Positions 41,761 to 50,448 of a stretch of DNA of 63,321 nt are shown here, piece after piece. This DNA is from Nitrospina sp. (GTDB lineage Bacteria; Nitrospinota; Nitrospinia; Nitrospinales; VA-1). The number at the start of each line of letters is the position of its first letter. Position 1 is the first letter of the stretch. The stretch is from NCBI GenBank assembly GCA_018653085.1, contig JABIAY010000034.1, positions 1 to 63,321 of the forward strand. The letters are read 5' to 3'. A program made the translations under genes and the position numbers. The notes below the pieces were generated by a model. The model was not told the origin of the DNA and did no database searches. It saw nothing but the letters and a program-made list of their open reading frames with translations.

Positions 41761-42854
41761 AGAAGGTGAATCAGGTTTCCGGCGGCGTAGGCGCGGACGA
41801 CTTCCAGCGAGTCCTGCAACAGGTCCACCAATATCGGGAAGGCTTCCGCTCCACCCATCATCCCCACAGCCCGTACTGCCGCCGTGCGCACTCTGGAATG
41901 GTTATCACCCAACGCCATCTTCAGCAAACGTACCCGGTCGGGTATCCTGATTTCTCCCAAGACCCGTGCGGTCGTACTGCGAACCCCGTAGTCGGGATGC
42001 GTCAACAGTTCTTCAAACACAATCTGACAGGAGTTGGACCCCATACGGTGCAGTGCCAGTGCCGCCGAGAGTTTCACCATGCCATCTTTATCTGCGCAGA
42101 GGGGAATCAAATCCGGTTCCGCCTGCTTCAGGTTGCCCATCGCCAGCGCCGCCGCGTAACGCACAGACGAATTGTCCCGCTTGATCAGTTCCCTCAACTT
42201 GGGCAACATATCGGCAGTGGTTTTTCCTTCCACCGCTTTCAAGCTGTAGAACACCATCTCCGGTTCAGCATGATCGAACAACTTTGCCAGATGAGGCAGG
42301 ACTTCCTCGGTGCCGATCTTGCCAAGGTATCCAATGGCCTGATACCTGCGATCAGGGATAGGATGGGTGAGCGGGTCCAGCACATCTGCCAGATATTTTT
42401 TCTCACCGTGTTTAACCAGTCCGGAAGAAGCCGCCATACGCATCGGCACATCGTAGGACTTTAAAAATCCCCGCACTTCATCAACCGCTTCTCCTGCAAG
42501 TATCTCAACCGCCGCACTGCGAACCCAGATGTCGGTATCCTCCGTCATCCTGCGCGCCGCCGGCAAAACATCAGACCGGGAAACCTTCTGCAATCCTTGC
42601 AGGGCAAACAAACGGGCCGTAGGGTAGACATCTTCCGTTGCCTTGTTGAGCAACGGGATCAACTCCTTATCTTGAGACTCCCCTGCCGCCCGAGCCGCCG
42701 CGGCTCTCACAAATGCCCGCTCATTTTGATAGGCTTTGTGCAAAACAGCCAGACTGGTTGCACGAATTTTCTTAACCACCGTGTCAGGCCGGGAGTCAGC
42801 GAACCCCGGTGCCGGGGTAAGCAGTAGAACCAGCCCCAGTATCCAATACATCAT
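41751..42854 (-). CDS. exported HEAT-repeat protein
   Basis: This 367-residue protein has a signal peptide (MMYWILGLVLLLTPAPGFA). The rest is built of about nine HEAT/PBS-lyase-like repeats (AFVRAAAARAAGESQD, IWVRSAAVEILAGEAV, DRRYQAIGYLGKIGT, SVRYAAALAMGNLKQ, VRTAAVRAVGMMGG). No catalytic motif is seen. It is likely a periplasmic scaffold. It overlaps the upstream glycosyltransferase by 4 bp. The last residues LLRH and stop come from the dispersed repeat core. Confidence 0.85.
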   Translation of the reverse strand: MMYWILGLVLLLTPAPGFADSRPDTVVKKIRATSLAVLHKAYQNERAFVRAAAARAAGESQDKELIPLLNKATEDVYPTARLFALQGLQKVSRSDVLPAARRMTEDTDIWVRSAAVEILAGEAVDEVRGFLKSYDVPMRMAASSGLVKHGEKKYLADVLDPLTHPIPDRRYQAIGYLGKIGTEEVLPHLAKLFDHAEPEMVFYSLKAVEGKTTADMLPKLRELIKRDNSSVRYAAALAMGNLKQAEPDLIPLCADKDGMVKLSAALALHRMGSNSCQIVFEELLTHPDYGVRSTTARVLGEIRIPDRVRLLKMALGDNHSRVRTAAVRAVGMMGGAEAFPILVDLLQDSLEVVRAYAAGNLIHLLRH

Positions 42855-43744
42855 TTAAAAGGCTCCTCAACCAATCCCGAATATCTCGCGACCAGGTTCT
42901 GATAATGCTCCTTCTCCTGGGTTTTACCCCGCTTGCCAAAGCCGTTAATCAGAACCTCGCATTTTTCAATCAGCATCGCCACCACCCCATCTCTTTGCTC
43001 CTCACTCAATCGGTTTTCTTTTGACAGTACAACCTGATCATTTTGTTCCCCATTCAGTTGGCTTTCCTTTAACAGTTTTTCCAGCGCGTGAACACGCCAA
43101 CGGTCCATGCCCCAGTATTTGCGCGACAACTGGTCCTCATGCCCTCCCCGCTTGACTATGAGTTTCTCTTCAATGAAATGGAAAGGATAACGTTTAGCGA
43201 TACGCAACCACAAATCATAATCTTCACATACCGGCATGGACTCATCGAATCCGCCGACCTCGTTCAACAGCTCAGTTCGCAGTAGCACCGAAGACGGACT
43301 GACAATACACAACGGCAGACAATAGCGAAAAATATCGCCGGAATATTTCCGGTGTTTATTCATCGGGTTCACCCGCCCCCCGTTGCGAATCCATATCTCA
43401 TCCGTGTAGACCGCCTGCGAGTCCCGTTCTATCCATTTGACCTGGGTTGCCAGTTTGTTCTGTTCCCACAAGTCATCCGAGTCGAGAAATGCGATGCAAT
43501 CCCCCTCTGCCACTGCCATGCCCCGGTTGCGGGCGAAGGAGACTCCCCGGTTCTCTTCCAGCCGAAGCAGTTTTACCGCAGGAAACTGTGCCACCACCTC
43601 AAGCGTATTGTCTGTTGACCCGTCATCCACCACGATCAACTCAAAATCGGTAAAACTTTGCTGTAGAACCGAGCGAACCGACTCCTCCAGACAATAGCCC
43701 CGATTGAAGGTCGGGATGATGACCGAGACCAGAGGTTTAGCCAT
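42851..43744 (-). CDS. family 2 glycosyltransferase
   Basis: The start is set at the ATG at 43744 (AAGGA nine bases upstream), where the GT-A fold begins (KPLVSVIIPTFNRGYCLEESVRSVLQQ). The frame is open further 5' but has no support. Motifs: VDDGSTDNTLE, RNRGMAVAEGDCIAFLDSDD (DxD-type) and VCEDYDLWLRIA. It has ~297 residues and no membrane helix, so is cytoplasmic. It should add one sugar to a polysaccharide or glycolipid; donor and acceptor are not readable. No other sugar genes surround it. Confidence 0.88.
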   Translation of the reverse strand: MAKPLVSVIIPTFNRGYCLEESVRSVLQQSFTDFELIVVDDGSTDNTLEVVAQFPAVKLLRLEENRGVSFARNRGMAVAEGDCIAFLDSDDLWEQNKLATQVKWIERDSQAVYTDEIWIRNGGRVNPMNKHRKYSGDIFRYCLPLCIVSPSSVLLRTELLNEVGGFDESMPVCEDYDLWLRIAKRYPFHFIEEKLIVKRGGHEDQLSRKYWGMDRWRVHALEKLLKESQLNGEQNDQVVLSKENRLSEEQRDGVVAMLIEKCEVLINGFGKRGKTQEKEHYQNLVARYSGLVEEPFK

Positions 43745-43922
43745 TGTTTTTTGTCCTTTTTCTGAGCATAAATTCAATCCGGCACAATCAAGTGCGTGAA
43801 TCTCATAAACAGTCCCCGGCAAAATTCAGGTTCATATCTGCCCATCAGACTGAAAACCGCCATAAGTTCAATAAGGTACGCAAATGCAAGCATATCACAA
43901 CCCGGGCGTTGCCATAAATGCC

Positions 43923-43951
43923 TTGACAAATCCCTTAAATTCTCCTAAAAA
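43923..43951 (+). promoter_or_regulatory. sigma-70 promoter candidate for the polyprenyl synthase operon
   Basis: Perfect -35 TTGACA (43923-43928), 17-bp spacer and -10 TAAAAA (43946-43951, 4/6). It lies 112 bp before the ATG at 44063, leaving a long leader. Confidence 0.5.
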
Positions 43952-44062
43952 TAAGTGCTTTCTACAGGATAACGGATTTAAAAACAGGCTACTAGCCGGG
44001 CATTTCCTGATTGAGAAGTAGTGGAGGGCCAGCAGTAGCGCGGTTGGATATTCAGGTCTAAT

Positions 44063-45061
44063 ATGGAATTCAGGGACGTCACACAAGATTTAAAAAACGA
44101 TCTCGCAAAGGTCGAAAAAGCCATAAATCAGAACTATAAGTCAGATGTGCCCCTGATTCCAGGAATCAGTTCCTATCTGATGAGTTGTGGCGGCAAACGC
44201 ATTCGCCCCATGCTCGTGCTTCTCGGTGCCCGGCTTTGCGGACGCGAGGCGGATGACACCGTTGTCAAACATGGCTGTGTTGTTGAATATATTCACGCCG
44301 CCACCCTGCTCCATGATGATGTGGTGGATGAAACAACGGTCCGGCGCGGCAAAGAAACCGTCAACGCCAAATGGGGGAGCGATGCCAGCATTCTGGTTGG
44401 CGACTTTCTCATCTCCCGAGCCATCCTGATTCTGGCCCAGGACTGCGAGCGTAAAATCATTCAGGCCGTCACCGAAGCAACTAAAATTCTCGTCGAAGGC
44501 GGCATTCACGAATACACCGAAGCCCGCAACGTAAACGTTACGGAAAAACATATACTCGATGTCATCTACCGCAAAACCTCGTCCATGATTTCCGTCAGCG
44601 CGAGGCTCGGGGGCCTGCTTGCCAACGCTACCGAACAACAGGAAACCGCTATCATCTCTTTTGGTGATGATTTTGGCATGGCTTTCCAGTTGATGGATGA
44701 CGCACTCGACTACGATGCCGATGAAGCTCTGCTGGGTAAACCGCCGGGAACCGATTTCAAAGAAGGCCATGTCACCCTGCCCCTGCACCACCTGTATCAC
44801 AACGCAGATCGACCGCTAAAAAAAGAAATCGAAGGCTTCATCAAAAACGAAAACATAACAGACAAAGATTTGCAGTATGTCGTTGGACAAATGCGCAAAT
44901 ATAAATCCATCGACTATACCCTGAACCTCGCCCGCTTCTACATCGACCGGGCTAAATCACATCTCAGGAAAGCCGACTTTCCGGCTCCGCAATATATCGA
45001 ACACTTCGATGCCGTGGCCGACTATATCCATAGCCGACACACCGCAACGGTGACCCCTTAA
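44063..45061 (+). CDS. ispB: polyprenyl diphosphate synthase
   Basis: This 332-residue trans-isoprenyl diphosphate synthase has GGKRIRPML, the first Asp-rich motif LLHDDVVDE (residues 84-91) and the second FQLMDDALDYD (~210). Residues before the first motif are small (EYIHAAT), consistent with long-chain products such as the quinone side chain. Reaction: successive additions of isopentenyl diphosphate to farnesyl diphosphate. Likely ubiquinone or menaquinone synthesis. AGG-N6-ATG ribosome site; followed 55 bp later by an AMMECR1 gene. Confidence 0.92.
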   Translation: MEFRDVTQDLKNDLAKVEKAINQNYKSDVPLIPGISSYLMSCGGKRIRPMLVLLGARLCGREADDTVVKHGCVVEYIHAATLLHDDVVDETTVRRGKETVNAKWGSDASILVGDFLISRAILILAQDCERKIIQAVTEATKILVEGGIHEYTEARNVNVTEKHILDVIYRKTSSMISVSARLGGLLANATEQQETAIISFGDDFGMAFQLMDDALDYDADEALLGKPPGTDFKEGHVTLPLHHLYHNADRPLKKEIEGFIKNENITDKDLQYVVGQMRKYKSIDYTLNLARFYIDRAKSHLRKADFPAPQYIEHFDAVADYIHSRHTATVTP

Positions 45062-45116
45062 TTCATCATCCGCTTTAGTGCACACAATATAAGTAAAACT
45101 TTTTCAGAGGAACTAC

Positions 45117-45641
45117 ATGGATTCTGAAACTCATCCATTGGTGTCCCTTGCCATCCGTTCGATAAAACACCATATAGAAAAGGGCCACCCCCTGCCCTGC
45201 CCCGATCCACTGCCCGAGGCAATGAAAATCCAGGCCGGCACCTTTGTCTCCATCAAAAAAAACAAACTGCTGAGAGGTTGCATCGGTACCGTTTCACCGA
45301 AATACGCGAACATTGCGGAAGAAGTGATCCAGAACGCCATCAAGGCGGCCAGCGAAGACCCAAGGTTCCCAGCCATAGAAAAGAAAGAGCTCGATCAACT
45401 CACCATCTCGGTGGATGTGTTGACCGCACCGGAAAAAATCGACGATACTTCATCGTCAGACGTGAAACGCTATGGGCTGATAGTGCGCCACAAAGGCAGA
45501 CAGGGACTGCTCCTCCCCGATCTCGAAAATATCAAATCAGTAGACCAGCAATTAAAAGTCTGCCTCAAAAAAGGCGGGATAAAAGAATCCGACCCTTACG
45601 AACTGTTCCGCTTCGAAGTCAAAAGGTTCCACCACTCCTAG
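45117..45641 (+). CDS. AMMECR1 family protein
   Basis: This 174-residue protein carries the family hallmark LRGCIGT (~52-58) together with AIKAASEDPRFPAI, LTISVDVLTAPEKI, KRYGLIVRHKGRQGLLLPDLE and a final EVKRF strand. Bacterial members are often paired with a Memo-like protein or a radical SAM (AmmeMemoRadiSam); none is adjacent here. Biochemical function is not established. Ribosome site AGAGGAAC. The stop (TCC TAG G) sits in the dispersed repeat core, with His-His-Ser as the end. Confidence 0.88.
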   Translation: MDSETHPLVSLAIRSIKHHIEKGHPLPCPDPLPEAMKIQAGTFVSIKKNKLLRGCIGTVSPKYANIAEEVIQNAIKAASEDPRFPAIEKKELDQLTISVDVLTAPEKIDDTSSSDVKRYGLIVRHKGRQGLLLPDLENIKSVDQQLKVCLKKGGIKESDPYELFRFEVKRFHHS

Positions 45642-45715
45642 GCGGAGGGCCAGTGTGCAATCGCTTGCTCTGGCAAACAACCGTTTTTCTCGGCTCAATC
45701 AAGCCTTTGCTCATT
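45632..45715 (+). repeat. CCACTAGGCGTGGGGCC dispersed repeat, diverged copy at AMMECR1 3' end
   Basis: The core reads CCACTCCTAGGCGGAGGGCCAGTGTGC. Body TCGCTTGCTCTGGCAAACA and tail TCTCGGCTCAATCAAGCC match the manC copy. The gene's stop TAG is at 45639-45641. Confidence 0.75.
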
Positions 45716-45842
45716 TGCCTCCCCGACCAAGAAACTGGCTTCAAGTTGCGCTTGTTGGTTCGGCCGGCTTTATGGGCAATGCAGTGCCGCCTCCCCTGCT
45801 AAGGGGCTGTTCTTATCAGGAAAAATATGTTAAAAATTTACT

Positions 45843-46313
45843 GTGAGTGAGAACACTATACAGAAAAAGTTTATCCTCCCTCTCGTTGATTTATTGAAGC
45901 AGGGGATGGATCCTTCCAAGCTTGCTTTGGCACTGACTTCCGGTGCCCTGATCGGTGTCTTTCCGGTATTAGGAATCGCGACTGTTGTGTGCGGAGGTGT
46001 TGCGGTGTTTTTTCGCCTGAATCATCCCGCTATTCAGTTGGCAAATTATATTGTCTTCCCGATGCAGATCGTTCTTTTTTTCCCCTTTCTGACAATAGGG
46101 GAAGCGGTGACCGGGAACTCCCTGGATGAAATTTCCAAAACAAAATTAGTGGACACCTTCAACCTCGGGTTTCTGCCTGCGATTGAGGAACTGACTCAAT
46201 ATTTTGTGCTCGCTTCTCTAGGCTGGATCCTGGCCCTTGTACCCTTGTTTGCAATTTCCTATTTTGCCCTGAAGCACCTGATTTCCACCCGGCTCAGTCC
46301 CAAATGTGAGTGA
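45843..46313 (+). CDS. DUF2062 membrane protein
   Basis: This 156-residue protein with GTG start and no good ribosome site has three hydrophobic segments (~28-55, ~65-85, ~120-145). The pattern LALALTSGALIGVFPVLGIATVV and FRLNHPAIQLANYIVFPMQ fits DUF2062. In other bacteria this domain is often fused to or encoded near glycosyltransferases. Function unknown. Confidence 0.75.
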   Translation: MSENTIQKKFILPLVDLLKQGMDPSKLALALTSGALIGVFPVLGIATVVCGGVAVFFRLNHPAIQLANYIVFPMQIVLFFPFLTIGEAVTGNSLDEISKTKLVDTFNLGFLPAIEELTQYFVLASLGWILALVPLFAISYFALKHLISTRLSPKCE

Positions 46314-46365
46314 AATTTCCTGCTCCTTCTTTTGAGAAAGAGGTAGCTAAAAAACCACCACCATA

Positions 46366-46405
46366 GGATCGTCATCGCGAGCGACTAAAAGGAGCGTGGC
46401 GATCC
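46366..46405. repeat. REP-like palindrome
   Basis: GGATCG...CGATCC ends with internal GTCATCGCGAGCGAC, related to the repeat at 32071-32147. Confidence 0.5.
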
Positions 46406-46444
46406 AGGCTTTCTGATTTACCCTTTCAGGGCACGCGGGCTTCC

Positions 46445-46474
46445 GTGTCCATCTGTGTTCATCTGTGGTTAAAC
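46445..46474. repeat. 10-bp tandem repeat GTGTYCATCT
   Basis: GTGTCCATCT (46445-46454) and GTGTTCATCT (46455-46464) are followed by GTGGTTAAAC. Similar strings are scattered in intergenic regions of many environmental bacteria; role unknown. Confidence 0.6.
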
Positions 46475-46517
46475 CCGCTTTTACAATTTGCCACCGGCGG
46501 CTCGCCGGGCCGAGGAG

Positions 46518-46778
46518 TTAGAGCGGAATGCCGACGTGCAGATCATCGTCCGGTGGTTCTTCCTGCCCCTTGACTCTTCGGGTTTGCGAGAGGTTTTGCA
46601 TGAAGTGGATGTTGCATTGAGGGCAAAACCACCCTTCACCCGAAAAGATCCAGCATTCATCTTCGACCCAATCCTTGGCTTCTTCCTCGCTGTCGCACCA
46701 TCCCCCATTTTCAAGGCAGTCCTCAGCTACTCGGGTATGGCACACCATCGAATATTGATTATTTCTCTCTACAAACAA
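46518..46778 (-). CDS. small Cys-rich hypothetical protein, 86 aa
   Basis: Likely TTG start at 46778 because an ideal AAGGAG lies seven bases upstream; a later ATG (MVCHTRVAED) has none. It has six Cys (MVCHT, EDCLEN, GGWCDS, DECWIF, FCPQCN) and may bind zinc, and many acidic and Trp residues. The last ~25 residues are polar. It follows the aldo/keto reductase gene by 19 bp, so probably in one operon. No family recognised. Confidence 0.65.
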   Translation of the reverse strand: MFVERNNQYSMVCHTRVAEDCLENGGWCDSEEEAKDWVEDECWIFSGEGWFCPQCNIHFMQNLSQTRRVKGQEEPPDDDLHVGIPL

Positions 46779-46797
46779 TGCCGACTCCTTTTCTCAT

Positions 46798-47670
46798 TTA
46801 TACAACCGGACCAAAATGGGGGCCCCAGTTTTTGGCGAGGTCTTTCCCCAACGCGCGTAATTTAGCCACTTCCCTGGAAGTCATGGGCTTGAAGTTTTTC
46901 GCCCACTTTATGTTCTGGTGCAGTTCCGCCCGTGTCGCCATACCAATCGCGGCGGACGCGATACCGGGCTGGCTCAGGGCATAACGAAAGGCCATTTCAT
47001 GAAATTGGCGCGGCATCATACTGTGACTCAGTCCGCTTCCTTCCGACTTGTTCTGCCCTCCAAAGACCTTCATGGCGATCAGTCCGACCTGCTTTTTGTT
47101 CGCCAGCGGCCAGACTTCCTGCTCAAAATTATAAGTGTGGTGATCGACAAAGTTCACGGCGTTGAGAAGCGCATCCACTTTGAAATTTTTGAGTGCATCG
47201 ACGAACCGACCCTGACGGTTGTGTCCGGAAAACCCCACATATTTCGTTAAACCATTGGCTTTGGCTTTCATCAAGGCGGCGTAACAACCACGTCGGCCAA
47301 AGACAGTTTTCGGGTCCATTTTATCAGCCCCGACACTGTGAACAAAGACCAGATCGGCATAATCTGTCTGCAGTTCGCGAAGGTTTTGTTGCAGGAGTTT
47401 CAGTGCGTCCTCCCCATCAGGCTCATAGCATTTGGTGACCAGAAACACTTCCTTGCGCCGTTTTTTGAGCAAATAGCCCAACTGCTCCTGAGCCTTGCCA
47501 TAACCGGCGAACTCCGGGGCAGTGTCAAAGTAGGTCACGCCCAGATTGAGAGCTTCTTCGTATAAGCGGACAGATTCTTTCAGGTTCAGCCGTGTGCCTG
47601 CGGCAGCTGTGCCAAACCCCAGGATGGAGATACGTTCCCCTGTCTTTCCAAGCAAGCGAGTAGGTAACAT
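46798..47670 (-). CDS. aldo/keto reductase
   Basis: Start placed at the ATG at 47670 (GGAG six bases upstream); an in-frame TTG at 47676 touches that site. The protein has ~290 residues with the AKR barrel: LGFGTAAAGTRLNL, catalytic Asp/Tyr region GVTYFDTAPEFAGYGKAQEQLG, Lys VFLVTKCYEP, and DLVFVHSVG. It has no ferredoxin domain. The NADPH-dependent reduction of an aldehyde or ketone is expected; the substrate is not readable. Confidence 0.87.
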   Translation of the reverse strand: MLPTRLLGKTGERISILGFGTAAAGTRLNLKESVRLYEEALNLGVTYFDTAPEFAGYGKAQEQLGYLLKKRRKEVFLVTKCYEPDGEDALKLLQQNLRELQTDYADLVFVHSVGADKMDPKTVFGRRGCYAALMKAKANGLTKYVGFSGHNRQGRFVDALKNFKVDALLNAVNFVDHHTYNFEQEVWPLANKKQVGLIAMKVFGGQNKSEGSGLSHSMMPRQFHEMAFRYALSQPGIASAAIGMATRAELHQNIKWAKNFKPMTSREVAKLRALGKDLAKNWGPHFGPVV

Positions 47671-47727
47671 TTCCAACTCCCTATTTCATTGCGATTGCAA
47701 CAGTTTAACAGATCTGTGCTTGAAAAA

Positions 47728-47736
47728 TGGTATACT
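47728..47736 (+). promoter_or_regulatory. extended -10 promoter candidate
   Basis: TGG-TATACT (TGnTATACT) at 47728-47736 fits an extended -10 element; no clear -35. It lies ~52 bp before the start at 47788. Confidence 0.4.
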
Positions 47737-47787
47737 GTTACCCAGCAAAAATCATTTTTATTAAAAAATTATTTCGGGGTTTTACCT

Positions 47788-48462
47788 ATGAAACTCCTCA
47801 AGTTTTTTCTAATCAGCCAGGTGATCATGATCGCGCCTTTGCTGTTGAATCCTGCTGAGGCCGACAACACAGAGACCTGCACCAACCTGTTTCGCCCCAT
47901 TGAAAACACAGCCCACGCGATTAAAAGCCGTGGAGGGGTGTGGTCATTATTTGAGAAACGGGAAAATTACCGGAAACACGCCATAGTTGGACTTCATGTC
48001 GACTCTAAAATAACCTCCCTCATATACACCATTAACTATGTATGCGAAGGCCTGGAAGGGATTCCTCTGAACCCGTTGGCTAATCAGGTCGTTCCCATGA
48101 TGAAAGAAAGGGGACGGGAAGGTTTTATTGAACATTATTTAACTCTTGCTCATCCCCGTGAGGAAATCGAAGTCTGGGCAGAGTATGCTGATTATTATAA
48201 TGCGAATTATAAACGCAAGCTGGACTTCAATCTGGTCAGGAAGACCATTGAAAAAGCGGAAACATTTTTTAAGCGTTATACGGCAGTGGACAAAAAAATC
48301 AGATCAACTAATGATGTCGAAGAGGTTGCTACTGAAGGGACTGCTATTATTGAAGGTATCAAGCAGTTCCACGCCACAGACCCCATTTTAAAACAGGTCA
48401 ATAGTGAAAACTTTAAAATCCCCCACGCATCAAACCTACTCGGCCATGCAGATGAAATGTGA
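47788..48462 (+). CDS. exported hypothetical protein, 224 aa
   Basis: The start is set at the ATG at 47788 with GGGG upstream and a signal peptide (MKLLKFFLISQVIMIAPLLLNPAEA). The mature part is helical and soluble, with two Cys (TETCTNLF and NYVCEGLEG) that may form a disulfide. Segments such as LVDSKITSLIYTIN-like VDSKITSLIYTINYV and EIEVWAEYADYYNANYKRKLDF suggest a helical bundle. I do not recognise a family. Confidence 0.7.
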   Translation: MKLLKFFLISQVIMIAPLLLNPAEADNTETCTNLFRPIENTAHAIKSRGGVWSLFEKRENYRKHAIVGLHVDSKITSLIYTINYVCEGLEGIPLNPLANQVVPMMKERGREGFIEHYLTLAHPREEIEVWAEYADYYNANYKRKLDFNLVRKTIEKAETFFKRYTAVDKKIRSTNDVEEVATEGTAIIEGIKQFHATDPILKQVNSENFKIPHASNLLGHADEM

Positions 48463-48540
48463 GTCAGCGGAGAACCTCTGCCACTAGCCCGGATATTGCA
48501 TGAGGAAATAAGTAAGAAGAGGACTTAATCTTTATATATC

Positions 48541-48626
48541 CCCCTCATCCTAGCCTTCTCCCTCCAGGGGAGAAGGGACTTTTTGCTTCCTCTCCCTTGA
48601 GGGGAGAGGATTAAGGTGAGGGTGGT
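48541..48626. repeat. pair of CTCTCCC/GGGGAGAG extragenic palindromes
   Basis: CTTCTCCCTCCAGGGGAGAAG and CCTCTCCCTTGAGGGGAGAGG are successive hairpins flanked by CCCTCATCCTAGCC and GGATTAAGGTGAGGG, which are themselves inverted. Same class as 41638-41690. Confidence 0.75.
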
Positions 48627-48672
48627 TTAATAGGGTTTTCAATCCGAATACAAAAATACTCGTGCAATATGC

Positions 48673-48722
48673 GGGCTAGCCAAATAAAGCGACGGCACAC
48701 CGGCCCCACGCCAAGTGGGGGC
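48673..48722 (-). repeat. CCACTAGGCGTGGGGCC dispersed repeat, copy not at a stop codon
   Basis: Minus-strand sequence CCCCACTTGGCGTGGGGCCGGTGTGCCGTCGCTTTATTTGGCTAGC. The core has TTG in place of TAG and lies upstream of the gene at 48785, antisense to it. Confidence 0.75.
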
Positions 48723-48784
48723 TTGAATTAATTGCCCTGTTCGGTTAATCTCAACTCTCTCTGAAAACTCTAAGGAATTGAAAA

Positions 48785-50200
48785 ATGATCAAGACCACTT
48801 TGGTCGGGCATGCCTGCCTGCTCATACAGTCCAAAGAAACTACTATTCTGACCGATCCGGTCTGGTCCGATTATCAATGGGAGGAACTCCAGGTTCTATG
48901 CCCCAGCATCGTTCTGGAAAAAGACAAAGTGCCACCGATCGATGTACTCAATATTTCGCACCGGCATCAAGACCATTTCGACATACGCACTCTTGCCTAC
49001 CTGGCGCAAAATGAGAGGATCATCACGCCCGACACAATCATCCTTGCCCCAAAAGATAAAATTCTTCTGGAGGTTCTTGAGGAGTTGGAATTCAAAAATG
49101 TAAAAGTCGTTACCGATTTCGAGTCCATTCAGGTCAAAGATGTGACGCTCATGCCGACCCCCTCACGCAACCAGTTGAGCACTTCCGAGGATGATTACCC
49201 TGAACACGGGCTCCTTGTTAATGATGGCGAAGTAACCATATGGAACGAGGTGGACACCATCGTGAGTCCTGAAATCATTGAGCGCATCCTCCAACAGTAC
49301 GGTCAGATAGATTTAGCTCATGTCCGATTTGTTCCTCTGATAGAGGGAAACTTTTCCTATCATAAACAGACGGAACTGCCTTTGAGCGAATACTGCACAT
49401 TTTTGAATGTCGTGAAGACCCTGGCACCTAAAATGGTAGTTGCAGGCGCCGCCTTCTTTCGCTATCGGGACGAAATCGGCTTCCTGAATCAGTATTCGTT
49501 TCCCACCACTATGGAACAGTTCACTCGCGACCTGGCGGCTTTTTGTCCTGAGGTGCCCTGTAGCTCGTTTTCACATGGTGACGTTGCCTATGTCACCCCC
49601 GATGGAGTCCGCTTCGAAAAACAGTCTTCGGATTTTGTGCGCATTCGGGAGGACGACAGCCATCTTGTGACATTCAAACCCGTTTTGGAAGTCCCTGCTA
49701 TAAAAACTAAAACCACCGACCCCACAGAGCACGCACGGGAAATGAAAGTGGTGGAAGACTTCCTTGAAAATTGTTTGATGGAACGGATTTTAAACAGCGA
49801 GTTGCTGGGCGGCTGGCAACACTGGCAGATTGTTTATCAACTGGAAGTATTCGGGCAGGAAGGTTCCCAACCCTGGACAATAGATTTTGCAGAACCCGAC
49901 AAACCAAAACTTCATAAAGGCGACATCGGAAAAATCAACCTCTACGAAGGCATCTCCTCGTCAGAATTATGCGCCCTGATAGAAAGCACAACCTCCTGGG
50001 ATTATGTAACCCTGTGTGGCAATTATCGGACTTTTAACAACATCTACCGAGTCACCGATGGGAGGGTTGAACTCCCCCCGGAAGACAGGTCCAACTATGC
50101 TCTGGAACCCCTGATGGACCTCTTCCCCTGGGACAACAACATGGATCGTGAAAAATACATGAAAGATGTTCGCCGCTGGAAAGGCAAACCAGCGTACTAA
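48785..50200 (+). CDS. MBL-fold metallohydrolase
   Basis: This 471-residue protein has an N-terminal metallo-beta-lactamase fold resembling UlaG and NAPE-PLD-like hydrolases: TTLVGHACLLIQSKETTILTDPVW and metal motif ISHRHQDHFD (~59-68). Later ligand-type segments are VNDGEVTIWNEVDTI and FSHGDVAYV. The last ~160 residues (VVEDFLENCLMERIL... WTIDFAEPDKPKL, TTSWDYVTLCGNYRTFNNIYRV) form a separate domain of uncertain type, perhaps SCP2-like. Substrate unknown. Confidence 0.82.
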   Translation: MIKTTLVGHACLLIQSKETTILTDPVWSDYQWEELQVLCPSIVLEKDKVPPIDVLNISHRHQDHFDIRTLAYLAQNERIITPDTIILAPKDKILLEVLEELEFKNVKVVTDFESIQVKDVTLMPTPSRNQLSTSEDDYPEHGLLVNDGEVTIWNEVDTIVSPEIIERILQQYGQIDLAHVRFVPLIEGNFSYHKQTELPLSEYCTFLNVVKTLAPKMVVAGAAFFRYRDEIGFLNQYSFPTTMEQFTRDLAAFCPEVPCSSFSHGDVAYVTPDGVRFEKQSSDFVRIREDDSHLVTFKPVLEVPAIKTKTTDPTEHAREMKVVEDFLENCLMERILNSELLGGWQHWQIVYQLEVFGQEGSQPWTIDFAEPDKPKLHKGDIGKINLYEGISSSELCALIESTTSWDYVTLCGNYRTFNNIYRVTDGRVELPPEDRSNYALEPLMDLFPWDNNMDREKYMKDVRRWKGKPAY

Positions 50201-50203
50201 GCA

Positions 50204-50281
50204 ATGAGTGCAGATATCTGGATTAGAATAGTCATGGGTGCGCTGATGGCAGGACTCACCCTCTACGCCATGTGGGAATAA
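50204..50281 (+). CDS. candidate small membrane protein, 25 aa
   Basis: A short frame starts 3 bases after the stop of the MBL gene: MSADIWIRIVMGALMAGLTLYAMWE. It has one likely transmembrane helix. It lacks its own ribosome site but could be translated by coupling. Support is its compact membrane-like composition and position only. Confidence 0.4.
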   Translation: MSADIWIRIVMGALMAGLTLYAMWE

Positions 50282-50388
50282 AAAAGGCCACGCTCAAGCT
50301 AACCTGCTTTAAACATCATTAATTTAACACTCACAGTAAGATAGGGAGCTTCAATGGTTTTTGACCTCCCACAAATGGGGGCTAGTGG

Positions 50389-50417
50389 TTGAGATTTTCC
50401 CTTATTGAACCCATATT
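50389..50417 (+). promoter_or_regulatory. sigma-70 promoter candidate for the duplicated cytochrome gene
   Basis: -35 TTGAGA (50389-50394), 17-bp spacer, -10 CATATT (50412-50417). The -35 overlaps the end of a short CCACTAG-like segment on the minus strand (50370-50391). Confidence 0.35.
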
Positions 50418-50448
50418 GTTGGGTACGCAATTTTAGGGAGGTAGGCCC

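Larger units (their letters stand above)
48463..48784. other. 322-bp repeat-rich intergenic region
   Basis: Contains REP-like palindromes (48541-48626), a dispersed-repeat copy (48673-48722) and AAGGAATT as the ribosome site of the gene at 48785. No coding frame stands out. Confidence 0.7.

Noticed and set aside
41739..42464. 241-codon plus-strand frame opposite the HEAT protein
   Set aside because: Starts inside the dispersed repeat, composition rich in His/Arg/Gln as expected of antisense to Ala/Leu/Val repeats.
44141..44800. 219-codon minus-strand frame within ispB
   Set aside because: Antisense shadow of a conserved synthase.
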